Shown here: one piece after another, positions 17,231 to 27,506 of the stretch
Numbering within the stretch: position 1 is the stretch's first letter
Layout of the letters: each line of letters begins with the position of its first letter
Source: JAJVID01 sp035714085
Lineage (GTDB): Bacteria > Acidobacteriota > Blastocatellia > RBC074
NCBI GenBank assembly: GCA_035714085.1
Contig: DASTMP010000389.1
Coordinates: forward strand, 1-64,000
DNA: 64,000 nt
Direction of reading: 5' to 3'
The notes under the pieces: generated by a model
What the model was told of the DNA's origin: nothing
What the model saw: the letters and a program-made list of their open reading frames with translations, nothing else
Database searches by the model: none
Program-made: the position numbers and the translations under genes

Positions 17231-20200
17231 CTAATTGCTGGGAGCGTTCCCGGCGGGGAGATCTTTAACCAGAGATTCGATTTCCTGCGCTTCATTTTCC
17301 TGCCCTGTCCGTCTGAGCATATTGCTATACAGCGAGAAGATGCCGTACAGATCGGATTTGGCGCCTGCCCGCGCAAGACTATCCTGAATGGTAGGCAGGT
17401 TTTCGTTTAAAACCTTCATGGCGTCCTGATGCCTGCTGGCGGTGTCATAGCAGAAGGCTTTGATAGTAGATAAAAGCGCGAGCAGTGTTTTGTATTCTCC
17501 CAAAAAGTTCTGATTCCGCTTGCACTGTTCCGATTCCACCAGAGTCAGGCCGCGCTTCGCCGTCGCTTCCAGCAGTTCTATCCGCTGGACCACGGTGTTG
17601 ACCTGGGCGTCCTGAAGTCCCCCTGAGGCGCGAGCCTCAACCAGTTTCTTCAAGTCTTCAACCATGGGTTGAGTCTGCTCCACGACGGAGATCTGGTAAA
17701 CGAAGTGAACGGCGTCGTTGAAGAGTATCGGCGACTCATCGAACGCGGACACCAGCTTTCTCATCGCCTCCGACGCCTGCTCGACCTCGCCTTTTTGAAA
17801 CGTCACAAGCGCTTTGGCGAACGAAGAGAAAGACGTCAATGAGCCTTTTATCGTCCCGGAAGCTTTTTGAACGCCAACGTCGGCCTGGCGCAGCTTATAT
17901 TCAGCTTCGCTGATCCTTTTCGATTTGGCCAGATACATCGCTTGAAGGAGTAAGAGGAATGATAATGCCGGATTGTCTCTTCCAAAAGCGTTCTCGTATG
18001 CAGTGGTGGCGCTCTTCAGATAGGTTTCAAATTTGATAAGGTCCCCCTGGTTGCTGAAAAGTACGGCCATGGTCAGATTAGCTTCGGCGGCCAATTCGCC
18101 GCCCAGCCTGTCCTTCTCAGAAATGGCCAGCGCCTCGTTGAGGTTCTTTTCCGCTTCGGCGTATTTTTCCAGGTACACCAGCGCCGTTCCCTTGATCGCA
18201 AGCGCCTTGGCCACGTCCCTGCTCCTAGGGCCATATGCTTTTTTCAACACGGCGATAGCGCCGTTACTCAATTCCTCAAATTCGGAAATTCTGCTTTGCC
18301 CCGCCCCCGCAATCGCATTGGCGAGCGCGAGATTGGCCCTGGCCACGACGGGATGGTCCGCGCCATAAGTCTTTTCGAGGATCGGGATCGCGCGACGCAT
18401 CGGCGCCTCAGCGTCTTGACACTGGGATCGTTTGTCCAGAAACACGCCCTTAGCTATCAGACTTTCGGCAAAATCCGGATGCGCCGCCCCGAGAGCGCGT
18501 TCCCTGATGGCCATGGCGCGTTGCAAATCGGAATCTATCTCGCTGGGCTTGCCTATCTCCCGGATCACTTCAACCAGCGCCAATAAGCTTTCGGCCACGG
18601 CGACGTCGTTTTCGCCAAGCGCCTTTTCTCTGATACTGAGAGACCGGCGGGCCATGTCCTCCGCCTTTCCAAGGTCCTTTGACGCCATAACGACGGCCAG
18701 CCCGCTCAGGCTCTCGGCGACGTCAGGATGATCTTTTCCCAGAACCTTCTCTCGTAACACCAGCGACTGTCTATAAAAGCCCTCGGCCTTGTCTTTATTG
18801 CCTCGACCGTAATTCAGTCTGGCCAGGACGAACAAAGTTCGCGCGCGCTCCTCGTCTTCGTTTTTGCGGATCGATAACGCGCGCTGCAGTAATCTTTCCG
18901 CCTCGTCAAACTTTTCCAACCGGGTGTAAAGTTCGCCCGCGTTGTGCAGGCTCGCGGCCAGACGCGCGTCCTGCGGTCCGAAGGCTTCGGCCTCCTTCAG
19001 CTCCACTTCGGCGTATTTGACGGCCTCCAGATAACGCCCTTCGCGAAAGGCGTTGCGCTCGGCCTCCATATTTTTTTTCCAACCCGAATCGGAACTGTCC
19101 AGAAACAGGACGATCGCGACTCCGACCACCAGCATGACAACGAGCACACTCACCCCGCCGATCAGCACAGCGCCCATACCCGATTTCCGCTTCGGCGGAA
19201 TTGGCGGCGCCGAATACTGCATTGGCGGCTGCATCGGATATTGCGGAGGCGGCTGCATTGGCGGCTGCATCGGGTATTGCCCCGGAGGCGGCGACGGGTA
19301 TGCCGCCGGGGCCTGCATGGGATATGGCGCAGGCGCGTGATATTGCGGAGGCGGCTGCATCGGGTATTGGCCCGGAGGCGGCGACGGGTATGCCGCCGGG
19401 GTTTGGATGGGAGGCGGCATCGGCGTCGTCGCCGGAGCGTTTATCGGAGTCGGCGCCTGCGTAGTAAACGGAATATGCTCCCGCGGCGGCATTAGCGTCG
19501 TCACAGGAGTATGCATGGGCGCCCGTGTTGGCTGCTCTGTCAGAGGCGGCGCCTGTGGTTGCTGAAATACGGGAGGCGCTTCGATAGTCTGGGCTTCGGT
19601 TATCGCGCCATGGGCGGCGATCGCCCTGTCGAAAAGGTCCGGAAGTTCTCCCACGTTCTGCGGGCGATCAGCCGGTTGTTTGGCGAGCATGCGACCGATC
19701 AATTCATCCACGCCGGCTGGAAGCTCAGGGCGCAGGCTGCGGAGCGGCGGCGGCGCTTCGTTCAGGTGCTTATGAATGAGCGCGCTAATTGTGGTGTCGG
19801 TGAACGGCAGCGCCTTTGTGAGCATCTGAAAAAGCACGACGCCGAGCGAGTAAATGTCCGCCCGCCCGTCTATATTCTCGCCCAACCTGAATTGCTCCGG
19901 GCTGGCGTACTGCGGCGTCCCCATCACCGATGAGACAGGAGAGGCGCCGGTGTCGCCCAGCGACTTGCTGATTCCGAAGTCGACCACTTTGACCTGCTCT
20001 CGGCCGTTTGGGCGCTTTACCAGGAAAATATTGGAAGGTTTGAGATCGCGGTGGACGATATGTTGGGAGTGCGACTCCTGCAGCGCGGCCGCCACCTGCC
20101 GGAATATTTCAGAAACGCGCTGAAAACTGAGCGGACCACCGTTTCGCTGGATCTCTTCTTCGAGGGTGCGCCCTTCGAGCCATTCCATCGCGATGTAGGC

Positions 20201-20548
20201 GATGCCGTCCGTAGTCACCCCGGCGTCGATTATGTCCACGATGTTTTCATGCCTGAGCCGCCCCACTACTTTCGCTTCGCGCCCGAAAAGGTCGAGGAGC
20301 CGCGGATTGCCGATGGCCAGATTGGGCAGAAGTATCTTGACGGCGACCTGTCGCTCGGTGCTCAAGTGAAAGGCCGAGTAAACAGCCCCCATTCCGCCGA
20401 TTCCCACGAGCGCGTCGAGTCGATACTTGTCCATCAGAGCGCGGCCGAGCAAATTGTACGGGTCTTGAAGTGACAATGTAACGCCGTCATTCGTACAAAA
20501 CCGCTGGCCATGAGGATATGACGCTTTGCATTTAGGACAATACTTCAT
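17231..20548 (-). CDS. Ser/Thr protein kinase with zinc ribbon, proline-rich linker, TM helix and TPR tail
   Basis: The 1105-residue protein starts with a short zinc-ribbon-like motif (CPKC at 4-7, C18). The Hanks-type kinase has the glycine loop GIGGMGAVY (49-57), catalytic Lys71, HRDLKPSN (166-173) and DFG (190-192), so it looks active. Residues about 330-450 are a Pro/Gln/Tyr-rich linker with internal repeats, followed by one transmembrane helix (VLIGGVSVLVVMLVVGVAIVLF). The remaining C-terminal half is a chain of tetratricopeptide-type repeats, probably outside the cytoplasm. It would phosphorylate cytoplasmic proteins in response to something sensed by the TPR part. Confidence 0.9.
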   Translation of the reverse strand: MKYCPKCKASYPHGQRFCTNDGVTLSLQDPYNLLGRALMDKYRLDALVGIGGMGAVYSAFHLSTERQVAVKILLPNLAIGNPRLLDLFGREAKVVGRLRHENIVDIIDAGVTTDGIAYIAMEWLEGRTLEEEIQRNGGPLSFQRVSEIFRQVAAALQESHSQHIVHRDLKPSNIFLVKRPNGREQVKVVDFGISKSLGDTGASPVSSVMGTPQYASPEQFRLGENIDGRADIYSLGVVLFQMLTKALPFTDTTISALIHKHLNEAPPPLRSLRPELPAGVDELIGRMLAKQPADRPQNVGELPDLFDRAIAAHGAITEAQTIEAPPVFQQPQAPPLTEQPTRAPMHTPVTTLMPPREHIPFTTQAPTPINAPATTPMPPPIQTPAAYPSPPPGQYPMQPPPQYHAPAPYPMQAPAAYPSPPPGQYPMQPPMQPPPQYPMQPPMQYSAPPIPPKRKSGMGAVLIGGVSVLVVMLVVGVAIVLFLDSSDSGWKKNMEAERNAFREGRYLEAVKYAEVELKEAEAFGPQDARLAASLHNAGELYTRLEKFDEAERLLQRALSIRKNEDEERARTLFVLARLNYGRGNKDKAEGFYRQSLVLREKVLGKDHPDVAESLSGLAVVMASKDLGKAEDMARRSLSIREKALGENDVAVAESLLALVEVIREIGKPSEIDSDLQRAMAIRERALGAAHPDFAESLIAKGVFLDKRSQCQDAEAPMRRAIPILEKTYGADHPVVARANLALANAIAGAGQSRISEFEELSNGAIAVLKKAYGPRSRDVAKALAIKGTALVYLEKYAEAEKNLNEALAISEKDRLGGELAAEANLTMAVLFSNQGDLIKFETYLKSATTAYENAFGRDNPALSFLLLLQAMYLAKSKRISEAEYKLRQADVGVQKASGTIKGSLTSFSSFAKALVTFQKGEVEQASEAMRKLVSAFDESPILFNDAVHFVYQISVVEQTQPMVEDLKKLVEARASGGLQDAQVNTVVQRIELLEATAKRGLTLVESEQCKRNQNFLGEYKTLLALLSTIKAFCYDTASRHQDAMKVLNENLPTIQDSLARAGAKSDLYGIFSLYSNMLRRTGQENEAQEIESLVKDLPAGNAPSN
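19261..19401 (-). repeat. Internal 90-bp-spaced duplication in kinase linker
   Basis: A 51-base segment (19261-19311) recurs at 19351-19401 with one mismatch, an offset of exactly 30 codons. It encodes the repeated Ala-Ala-Tyr-Pro-Ser-Pro-Pro-Pro-Gly-Gln linker units. Such in-frame duplications allow the linker to vary in length between strains. Confidence 0.85.
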
Positions 20549-20674
20549 GTCTTCTCCATTTGGGGCTGATCAAGGGCAACTGAAACCGAACCGCAAGATT
20601 ACATTAATTGCGCGTCGATAAAAACGATTTTTTAGCAGGAGTTATTTAACTGGTAGGATTGATCAGTACTGCGA

Positions 20675-20717
20675 GCGGTAGCGAGCGGACTTCCCATTGA
20701 GGCGCGCTCGCTACCGC
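20675..20717. repeat. Stem-loop downstream of the symporter gene
   Basis: GCGGTAGCGAGCG (20675-20687) pairs perfectly with CGCTCGCTACCGC (20705-20717). It sits 13 bases past the stop of the symporter gene on the minus strand. The words GCGAGCGGTAGCG are close to those in the elements at 26008 and 57974. No U-tract follows on the minus strand. Confidence 0.75.
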
Positions 20718-20730
20718 CCGCGGCGCCGAC

Positions 20731-22335
<1,605 letters not shown>

Positions 22336-22379
22336 GATTGGCGAACCTCCTCGGTATCTATTTGGCGGAGCGGCGGGGC

Positions 22380-22515
22380 GACGAGGGGATGGGGTGAAGA
22401 GGGTTAAGGGAATGAAGAGGATGAAAGGGTGTGTATCTGCCTCTTCATCCCCTTCATCCCCTTCATCCCCCTCATCCCTTTCATCCTCTTCATCCTCCTG
22501 TCTCCCCGTCTCCCT
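22380..22515. repeat. Long GATGAAG/CTTCATC stem-loop overlapping the DUF3311 gene end
   Basis: A purine arm (22380-22431, words GAAGAGG, GATGAAAGG) faces a pyrimidine arm (22440-22515, words CTTCATCCC, CTTTCATCC). Many alternative registers can pair because the arms are short tandem words. The right arm runs into the coding end of the DUF3311 gene, giving its Glu/Gly-rich terminus. It separates DUF3311 from the symporter gene. Confidence 0.75.
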
Positions 22516-22717
22516 GCTCTTCTTCGAGATGCGACGGCCACGCGTATTTAACCAACGCCCACATCAATACCGAGATAACAAGCGTATAACAAAGATGATA
22601 AAAGAGGCCGACGGGCAGGAAGCCGAAGACGATCGGCGCGGAAGCGCGCCAGAACCAGAAGTCCTGGTGCAGCAGGTAAAGCGCGATGATTGCGATGACG
22701 AGCAAAGATCGTTTCAT
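22490..22717 (-). CDS. DUF3311 small membrane protein
   Basis: A 75-residue protein with two hydrophobic helices (SLLVIAIIALYLLHQDFWFW and VFGFLPVGLFYHLCYTLVISVLMWALV), matching DUF3311. Genes of this family typically sit beside SSS-family symporters, exactly as here, and are thought to be accessory subunits. The last dozen residues (EEEQGDGETGG) are encoded by one arm of the neighbouring stem-loop and are probably not part of the conserved fold. Confidence 0.8.
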   Translation of the reverse strand: MKRSLLVIAIIALYLLHQDFWFWRASAPIVFGFLPVGLFYHLCYTLVISVLMWALVKYAWPSHLEEEQGDGETGG

Positions 22718-22960
22718 TTGATTGTGAGCGAATGTAGTATCAGAAACCGCGGGTCGAAGCGCGCCGTAATATCACATGTGGCTTGAACAAATTGCAAATG
22801 CGTTGAAGCGGTTATTTCGTCAAAATTAAGCATTAATGCTTTTATCTTACCCTCTTGCCATCTATTCCTCTTGAACGACTTGAAAGAAAAGAGAGGATGT
22901 TCCAAAAAAGACGAAACGACCGTGATCGATCAACGGTTAGGCCGGAGGTAAAAGGCTGGA

Positions 22961-24256
22961 ATGAATTTTGACTATCGCGGGCCGCAGTCTTCGAGTCGGG
23001 CGCAATTGCGCGCCTGGCAGGACGAACGGCTCCGCTCACTGCTCGCGGAACTCTCGACGAATCAATTTTATCAGGAAAAATTCAGCTCCGCCGGGATGAA
23101 AATGTCCGAGACGCGCGGGGCGTCGGATTTAAGCGCGCTTCCCTTCACCACCAAGAGCGAGCTGGTGGCCGAACAAATTGAACATCCGCCTTATGGCAGG
23201 CTGCTCACCTACCCGCTCCCGCGCTACCTCTATCTGCACCAGACGTCAGGCACGACCGGGCGGCCGCTCCGATGGCTCGATACCGCAGAAGACTGGGAGA
23301 CGTTTTTGCGAGGATGGGTTGAGGTCTATCTCGGCGCCGGAGTGACGGAAAACGACCTGGTTTTCTGCGCCTTCTCTTTCGGGCCCTACGTGAGTCACTG
23401 GGCGGGGATCGAAGGAGTGCGGCGCGCCGGCGCGCTGGCCCTTTCTGGAGGCGGGATGAGTTCGGAGCAGCGACTGCGGGCGATCCTCGACAACCGATGC
23501 ACAGTATTGGTTTGCACTCCGACTTACGCGCTGCACCTCGCCGAGATCGCGGCGCGCCTCGGGCTCGACCTGCGATCCTCCGAAATTCGCGCCACGATCC
23601 ACGCCGGCGAACCGGGCGCGAGCGTGCCGAACGTCAGGCGACGTATCGAAGAATCCTGGGGCGCGAGGTGCTTCGACCACGCAGGAGCGACCGAGGTGGG
23701 GCCCTGGGCTTTCGATTGCCTCGCCGAGGACGGCGCGATGCATCTCAACGAGAGTCTATTCCTGTTCGAGGTCATTAATTCGAAGACGGGCGAAGCGGTT
23801 GAGGAAGGGACGAGGGGCGAACTGGTCATCACCACCCTCGCGCGCCCCGGGATGCCCGTGCTGCGTTATCGCACGGGCGATCTGGTCGAATTGACCACCG
23901 AGCCTTGCGAATGCGGGCGGCGCATGGCCCGCATTAAAGGCGGCGTGCTGGGGCGCGCCGACGACATGTTGAGCGTGCGCGGAGTCAACGTCTATCCGAG
24001 CGCGATTGACGACCTGATTCGCGCCGCGCCGTCCATCGTCGAATATGAAGTGGAAATCCGGCGGGTGTCGGAATTGGACGACTTGCTCCTGAAGATCGAA
24101 ACCGACGGGCTGCGCCCCTTCGCCGAAGTGGAGCAGGCCATTCTCGCCGCTTTCCGCGCGCAATTGAACATCCGCGTCAGCGTCACGCATGCGGCGCCGG
24201 GCAGCCTGCCCCGTTACGAGTTCAAAGCGCGACGCTACAAACGGGTCGCGGAATGA
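22961..24256 (+). CDS. PaaK-like AMP-dependent acyl/aryl-CoA ligase
   Basis: The 431-residue length and motifs match the phenylacetate-CoA ligase group of adenylate-forming enzymes: the phosphate loop HQTSGTTGRP, the HAGATEVGPW adenine-region motif, YRTGDLVEL, and the C-terminal GRADDMLSVRGVNVYPSAID. It would activate a carboxylic acid with ATP and transfer it to CoA or a carrier thiol. A GGAGGT box precedes the ATG. It heads a tightly packed plus-strand series (membrane protein, radical SAM enzyme, halogenase-like flavoprotein, antiporter, ureohydrolase), so it may belong to a small specialised pathway; the natural acid is unknown. Confidence 0.87.
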   Translation: MNFDYRGPQSSSRAQLRAWQDERLRSLLAELSTNQFYQEKFSSAGMKMSETRGASDLSALPFTTKSELVAEQIEHPPYGRLLTYPLPRYLYLHQTSGTTGRPLRWLDTAEDWETFLRGWVEVYLGAGVTENDLVFCAFSFGPYVSHWAGIEGVRRAGALALSGGGMSSEQRLRAILDNRCTVLVCTPTYALHLAEIAARLGLDLRSSEIRATIHAGEPGASVPNVRRRIEESWGARCFDHAGATEVGPWAFDCLAEDGAMHLNESLFLFEVINSKTGEAVEEGTRGELVITTLARPGMPVLRYRTGDLVELTTEPCECGRRMARIKGGVLGRADDMLSVRGVNVYPSAIDDLIRAAPSIVEYEVEIRRVSELDDLLLKIETDGLRPFAEVEQAILAAFRAQLNIRVSVTHAAPGSLPRYEFKARRYKRVAE

Positions 24257-24274
24257 ACGACAATACAAGCGATT

Positions 24275-24670
24275 ATGACATTCGGTCGTAAGGTACTGAT
24301 TACGATTTTCGCAGTCGCCGGGTTTTATGCGGGCGCATCGGTATTATCCAGGAGTTTCCGCTACGATTATTCGGGGTTGGTTTCGACTTCGTTCATCATC
24401 TATATGGCGGCGGGGTATTTGGGCGGGCGCCGGCGTGGGATCAAATGCGGAATGCTGCTCGGTTCTATGGCCGGTTTCATCGATTCGACGGTCGGCTGGT
24501 TTATCTCGCGAATGATAAGGCCGTTTACCGAAATGACCATCCCGGCGCCTGATCTCGCCTCAATAGAGATGGTGGTCTTTACGACTACGACGATGGGATT
24601 CGTATTCGGACTGATCGGCGCATGCCTCTGGAAAGCCTTTTATCGAGGCGCCCCGGGCGCCGCGGGGTAA
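24275..24670 (+). CDS. Small multi-pass membrane protein of unknown function
   Basis: The 131-residue protein has about four hydrophobic stretches (VLITIFAVAGFYAGASVL, TSFIIYMAAGYLGGRRRG, GMLLGSMAGFIDSTVGWF, VVFTTTTMGFVFGLIGACLW). I recognise no family. It begins 18 bases after the ligase gene and ends 20 bases before the radical SAM start, so co-expression is likely. Confidence 0.7.
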   Translation: MTFGRKVLITIFAVAGFYAGASVLSRSFRYDYSGLVSTSFIIYMAAGYLGGRRRGIKCGMLLGSMAGFIDSTVGWFISRMIRPFTEMTIPAPDLASIEMVVFTTTTMGFVFGLIGACLWKAFYRGAPGAAG

Positions 24671-24690
24671 TTAAAAAGGAGATGATCGCA

Positions 24691-26001
24691 ATGACAGACA
24701 CAACGAACGCCAAAACCGAAGTCGGCAATTATTTCGTCTCCAACTATCCGCCGTTCTCACAGTGGAAGCCGGAAAACATCCCGGACGCGATCAACGCGTT
24801 GAATCAACCCCCGCGCGCCGGGCAGCCGCTCGGCCTTTACATACACGTCCCGTTCTGCCGCAAGCGCTGCAAATTTTGTTACTTCAAAGTCTATACGGAC
24901 AAGAACGCTTCGGAGATCGAGGTCTATCTCAACGCGCTGATCAGGGAGAATGAAATCTACAGCCGCATGCCCGCATTACAGGGGCGGCGGCTGCGGCTCG
25001 CCTACTTCGGCGGCGGCACGCCTTCATACATCAGCGAAAAACAGCTCCGGCATCTGGTGGAAGGACTCAACCGGCATGTGAGTTGGGCCGACGCCGAAGA
25101 AGTCACGTTCGAGTGCGAGCCCGGCACGCTGCGCAAATCGAAGCTCGAAACACTGAAAGAGATCGGCGTCACGCGATTGAGCCTCGGCGTCGAGCATTTC
25201 GACGACGACATTCTGGCGGCGAACGGCCGCGCTCATCTTTCGGCCGAGATTTACCGCGCCTACGAATGGGCGCGCGAAATCGATTTCCCTCAGATCAACA
25301 TAGACCTGATCGCCGGGATGATGGGCGAATCTGACGAACGTTGGCGCGACGCCGTCGGCCGCGCGATCGACCTGGAGCCCGACTCGGTGACCATCTATCA
25401 GATGGAGCTCCCCTACAACACGGTCATCTCGCGCGATATGATCGAGAAGGGGCTCGATTCGCCCATCGCGGACTGGGCGACGAAGCGGCGCTGGCTGGAT
25501 TACGCCTACGAACAGTTCCAGGCGCGCGGTTACCGCGTCGCCAGCGCTTACACGCTGGCGACGACGAAAAAACCATGCCGGTTCATTTACACCGACTCGC
25601 TCTGGCACGGCGGCGACATGATCGGGCTCGGCGTCTCGTCGTTTTCGCATTTCGGCGGCGCGCATTATCAAAACATTCACAACTTCGAAGATTACACGCG
25701 TGAATTGGAAGGCGGCCGATTGCCCCTGTGGCGCGCGCTCGCTTTGACGCCGAAACAGAGATTGATCCGCGAGATGATTCTGCAGCTCAAGACCGGCGCG
25801 ATCGACGCGGACTATTTCGACCATAAGTTCGGCGTGGACGTCTGGCGGGAATTTCAACCCGCGTACGAACGCCTGCGCCGGGAAGAGTTCCTGGATCGCC
25901 ATAATGGAACGATCGAACTCACGCGGCGCGGACTTTTGCAAGTTGACCATCTTCTTTCGGAATTTTTCGAACCTGAATTGAAAAGCGTTCGATATGCATA
26001 A
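24691..26001 (+). CDS. HemN/HemW-like radical SAM enzyme
   Basis: The 436-residue protein carries the radical SAM CxxxCxxC motif in YIHVPFCRKRCKFCYF (about residue 50), the FGGGTPSY motif, and the HemN C-terminal domain ending LTRRGLLQVDHLLSEFF. It therefore belongs to the coproporphyrinogen oxidase-like clade, which also contains the heme chaperone HemW and class C radical SAM methyltransferases. Position between an acyl ligase and a halogenase-like flavoprotein argues against a simple heme role, but that is inference. The ATG at 24691 is chosen over upstream in-frame starts because AAGGAG lies nine bases before it. Confidence 0.85.
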   Translation: MTDTTNAKTEVGNYFVSNYPPFSQWKPENIPDAINALNQPPRAGQPLGLYIHVPFCRKRCKFCYFKVYTDKNASEIEVYLNALIRENEIYSRMPALQGRRLRLAYFGGGTPSYISEKQLRHLVEGLNRHVSWADAEEVTFECEPGTLRKSKLETLKEIGVTRLSLGVEHFDDDILAANGRAHLSAEIYRAYEWAREIDFPQINIDLIAGMMGESDERWRDAVGRAIDLEPDSVTIYQMELPYNTVISRDMIEKGLDSPIADWATKRRWLDYAYEQFQARGYRVASAYTLATTKKPCRFIYTDSLWHGGDMIGLGVSSFSHFGGAHYQNIHNFEDYTRELEGGRLPLWRALALTPKQRLIREMILQLKTGAIDADYFDHKFGVDVWREFQPAYERLRREEFLDRHNGTIELTRRGLLQVDHLLSEFFEPELKSVRYA

Positions 26002-26007
26002 AGGCAT

Positions 26008-26102
26008 GTGACGGTACGGTACAGGGAGCGGTATCGACCTGGCGCCGTCGTAACTCACGAGGCTACCGGGTCGCTACCGCTCCCTCCTGTACCGTACCGC
26101 AC
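26008..26102. repeat. Stem-loop with GGTACGGTACAGGGAGCGG words
   Basis: The arms CGGTACGGTACAGGGAGCGG (from 26012) and TACCGCTCCCTCCTGTACC...(from 26075) pair with small bulges around a loop of about 30 bases. It starts seven bases after the radical SAM stop. The words are shared with the in-frame palindrome at 57974-58067, so both belong to one dispersed family. Confidence 0.8.
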
Positions 26103-26123
26103 GCCCAACCAGGAAATATTGAT

Positions 26124-27488
26124 ATGAACTCAAACATTTATGACGTGATCGTAATGGGCGGCGGGCCTGCGGGCAGTTCCGTCGCGAGCATCCTTGCGCG
26201 GGAGGGCCGCAAGGTGGTGTTATTTGAAAAGGAACAATTCCCCCGCCATCATATCGGCGAATCGCTGATGACCGACACGTTCTGGACGTTTCAGCGCATG
26301 GGACTTTTGGAAAAGCTCAGGCAGAGTCCGTTCGTCCGAAAATACAGCGTGCAATTCGCCAATCCGCAGGGCAAAGAGTCGCGCCCGTTCTATTTCTTCG
26401 AGGCCAACCATCACGAGAGCGCCGTCACCTGGCAGGTGACCCGCGCCGTCTTTGATCAGATGCTCATCGAGCACGCCGCCGAGCAGGGCGTGGCCGTGCA
26501 TCAAAAAACGTTGGTCAAGCAAGCGCTCTTCGAGGGAGACGCGGCGGTCGGGGTCGAGGCGCTGATGGCGGACGGTTCGCTTCAGCGGTTCAGCGCCAAA
26601 GTGGTCGTCGATGCGACAGGACAGACCGCGATGCTCTCGAACAAATTCCGTTGGCGCATGCGCGACCCGAAGCTCAAGAAGGCCGTGCTCTTTTCCTACT
26701 TCAAAGGCGCGCATCGCGAGCCTGATCTCAACGGCGGCGCGACGCTGGTCTTGCGCACGCAGCACGGTAGCAATGGATGGTTCTGGTATATCCCGCTCGA
26801 AAACGACATCACCAGCGTCGGCATAGTCGCCGATCCCGAATACCTTGTGAAAGGCCGCGGCCAGGATCTGGCGAAGATCTTTCACGAGGAGATCGAAAAG
26901 TGCGAACCCTGCCGCCGCCGCGTCGAAGGCTCCGAGCGCGTGGATAAAATTTATTCGATCCTCGATTATTCCTACCGCTCGAAGCAGAACGCCGGCAATG
27001 GCTTCATACTGATCGGCGACGCTTACGGCTTCCTCGATCCGATCTATTCTTCGGGCGTGCTGCTGGCGCTCAAGATGGCGGAGTTGGCCGCGGACGCCAT
27101 TCACGACGCTTTCAAGTACGACGATTTTTCCGGCGAAAGGCTGGGGCAATTTCAACCCAAACTGGATCAGGGCATCGAGTCCATGCGGAAGCTCGTCTAC
27201 GCCTTTTATAATGAGGGCTTCAGCTTCTCGCAGTTCCTCAGGAAATATCCCGAACAGCGCGTCCACGTCATCAATCTGCTGATCGGCGACGTTTTCAGAG
27301 CGGGCGTGGACGAGGTTTACGGGCCGATGTCGGATTTCGCCGAGATACCGCCTCCGCTCTACGAGCAAGTCACCCGCTCTGAAGCCAATGGCAGTGCGAG
27401 TCGATCCGCGGACGCGCAAGAGATACTTACGGCCAAATACCAGTACTACGACGATCGCGCAGCGGCGCAAGAGCCGGAAGGATCTTGA
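26124..27488 (+). CDS. FAD-dependent halogenase-like oxidoreductase
   Basis: The 454-residue flavoprotein has the N-terminal dinucleotide fold (VIVMGGGPAGSSVASILAREG), PRHHIGESL, the motif NGWFWYIPL, which fits the WxWxIP signature of flavin-dependent halogenases, and the FAD-binding GFILIGDAYGFLDPIYSSGV. The family also contains geranylgeranyl reductase-like and hydroxylase members, so halogenation is not proven. An AGGAAAT box precedes the ATG. With the adjacent ligase and radical SAM enzyme it suggests tailoring of an activated small molecule, although no carrier-protein gene is visible. Confidence 0.82.
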   Translation: MNSNIYDVIVMGGGPAGSSVASILAREGRKVVLFEKEQFPRHHIGESLMTDTFWTFQRMGLLEKLRQSPFVRKYSVQFANPQGKESRPFYFFEANHHESAVTWQVTRAVFDQMLIEHAAEQGVAVHQKTLVKQALFEGDAAVGVEALMADGSLQRFSAKVVVDATGQTAMLSNKFRWRMRDPKLKKAVLFSYFKGAHREPDLNGGATLVLRTQHGSNGWFWYIPLENDITSVGIVADPEYLVKGRGQDLAKIFHEEIEKCEPCRRRVEGSERVDKIYSILDYSYRSKQNAGNGFILIGDAYGFLDPIYSSGVLLALKMAELAADAIHDAFKYDDFSGERLGQFQPKLDQGIESMRKLVYAFYNEGFSFSQFLRKYPEQRVHVINLLIGDVFRAGVDEVYGPMSDFAEIPPPLYEQVTRSEANGSASRSADAQEILTAKYQYYDDRAAAQEPEGS

Positions 27489-27506
27489 TCGGTCAAGACG
27501 CTATCT

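Noticed and set aside
24691..26001. Heme-biosynthesis coproporphyrinogen oxidase assignment
   Set aside because: The HemN-like family contains several functions and the neighbours are not heme genes, so a specific hemN or hemW name was not used.
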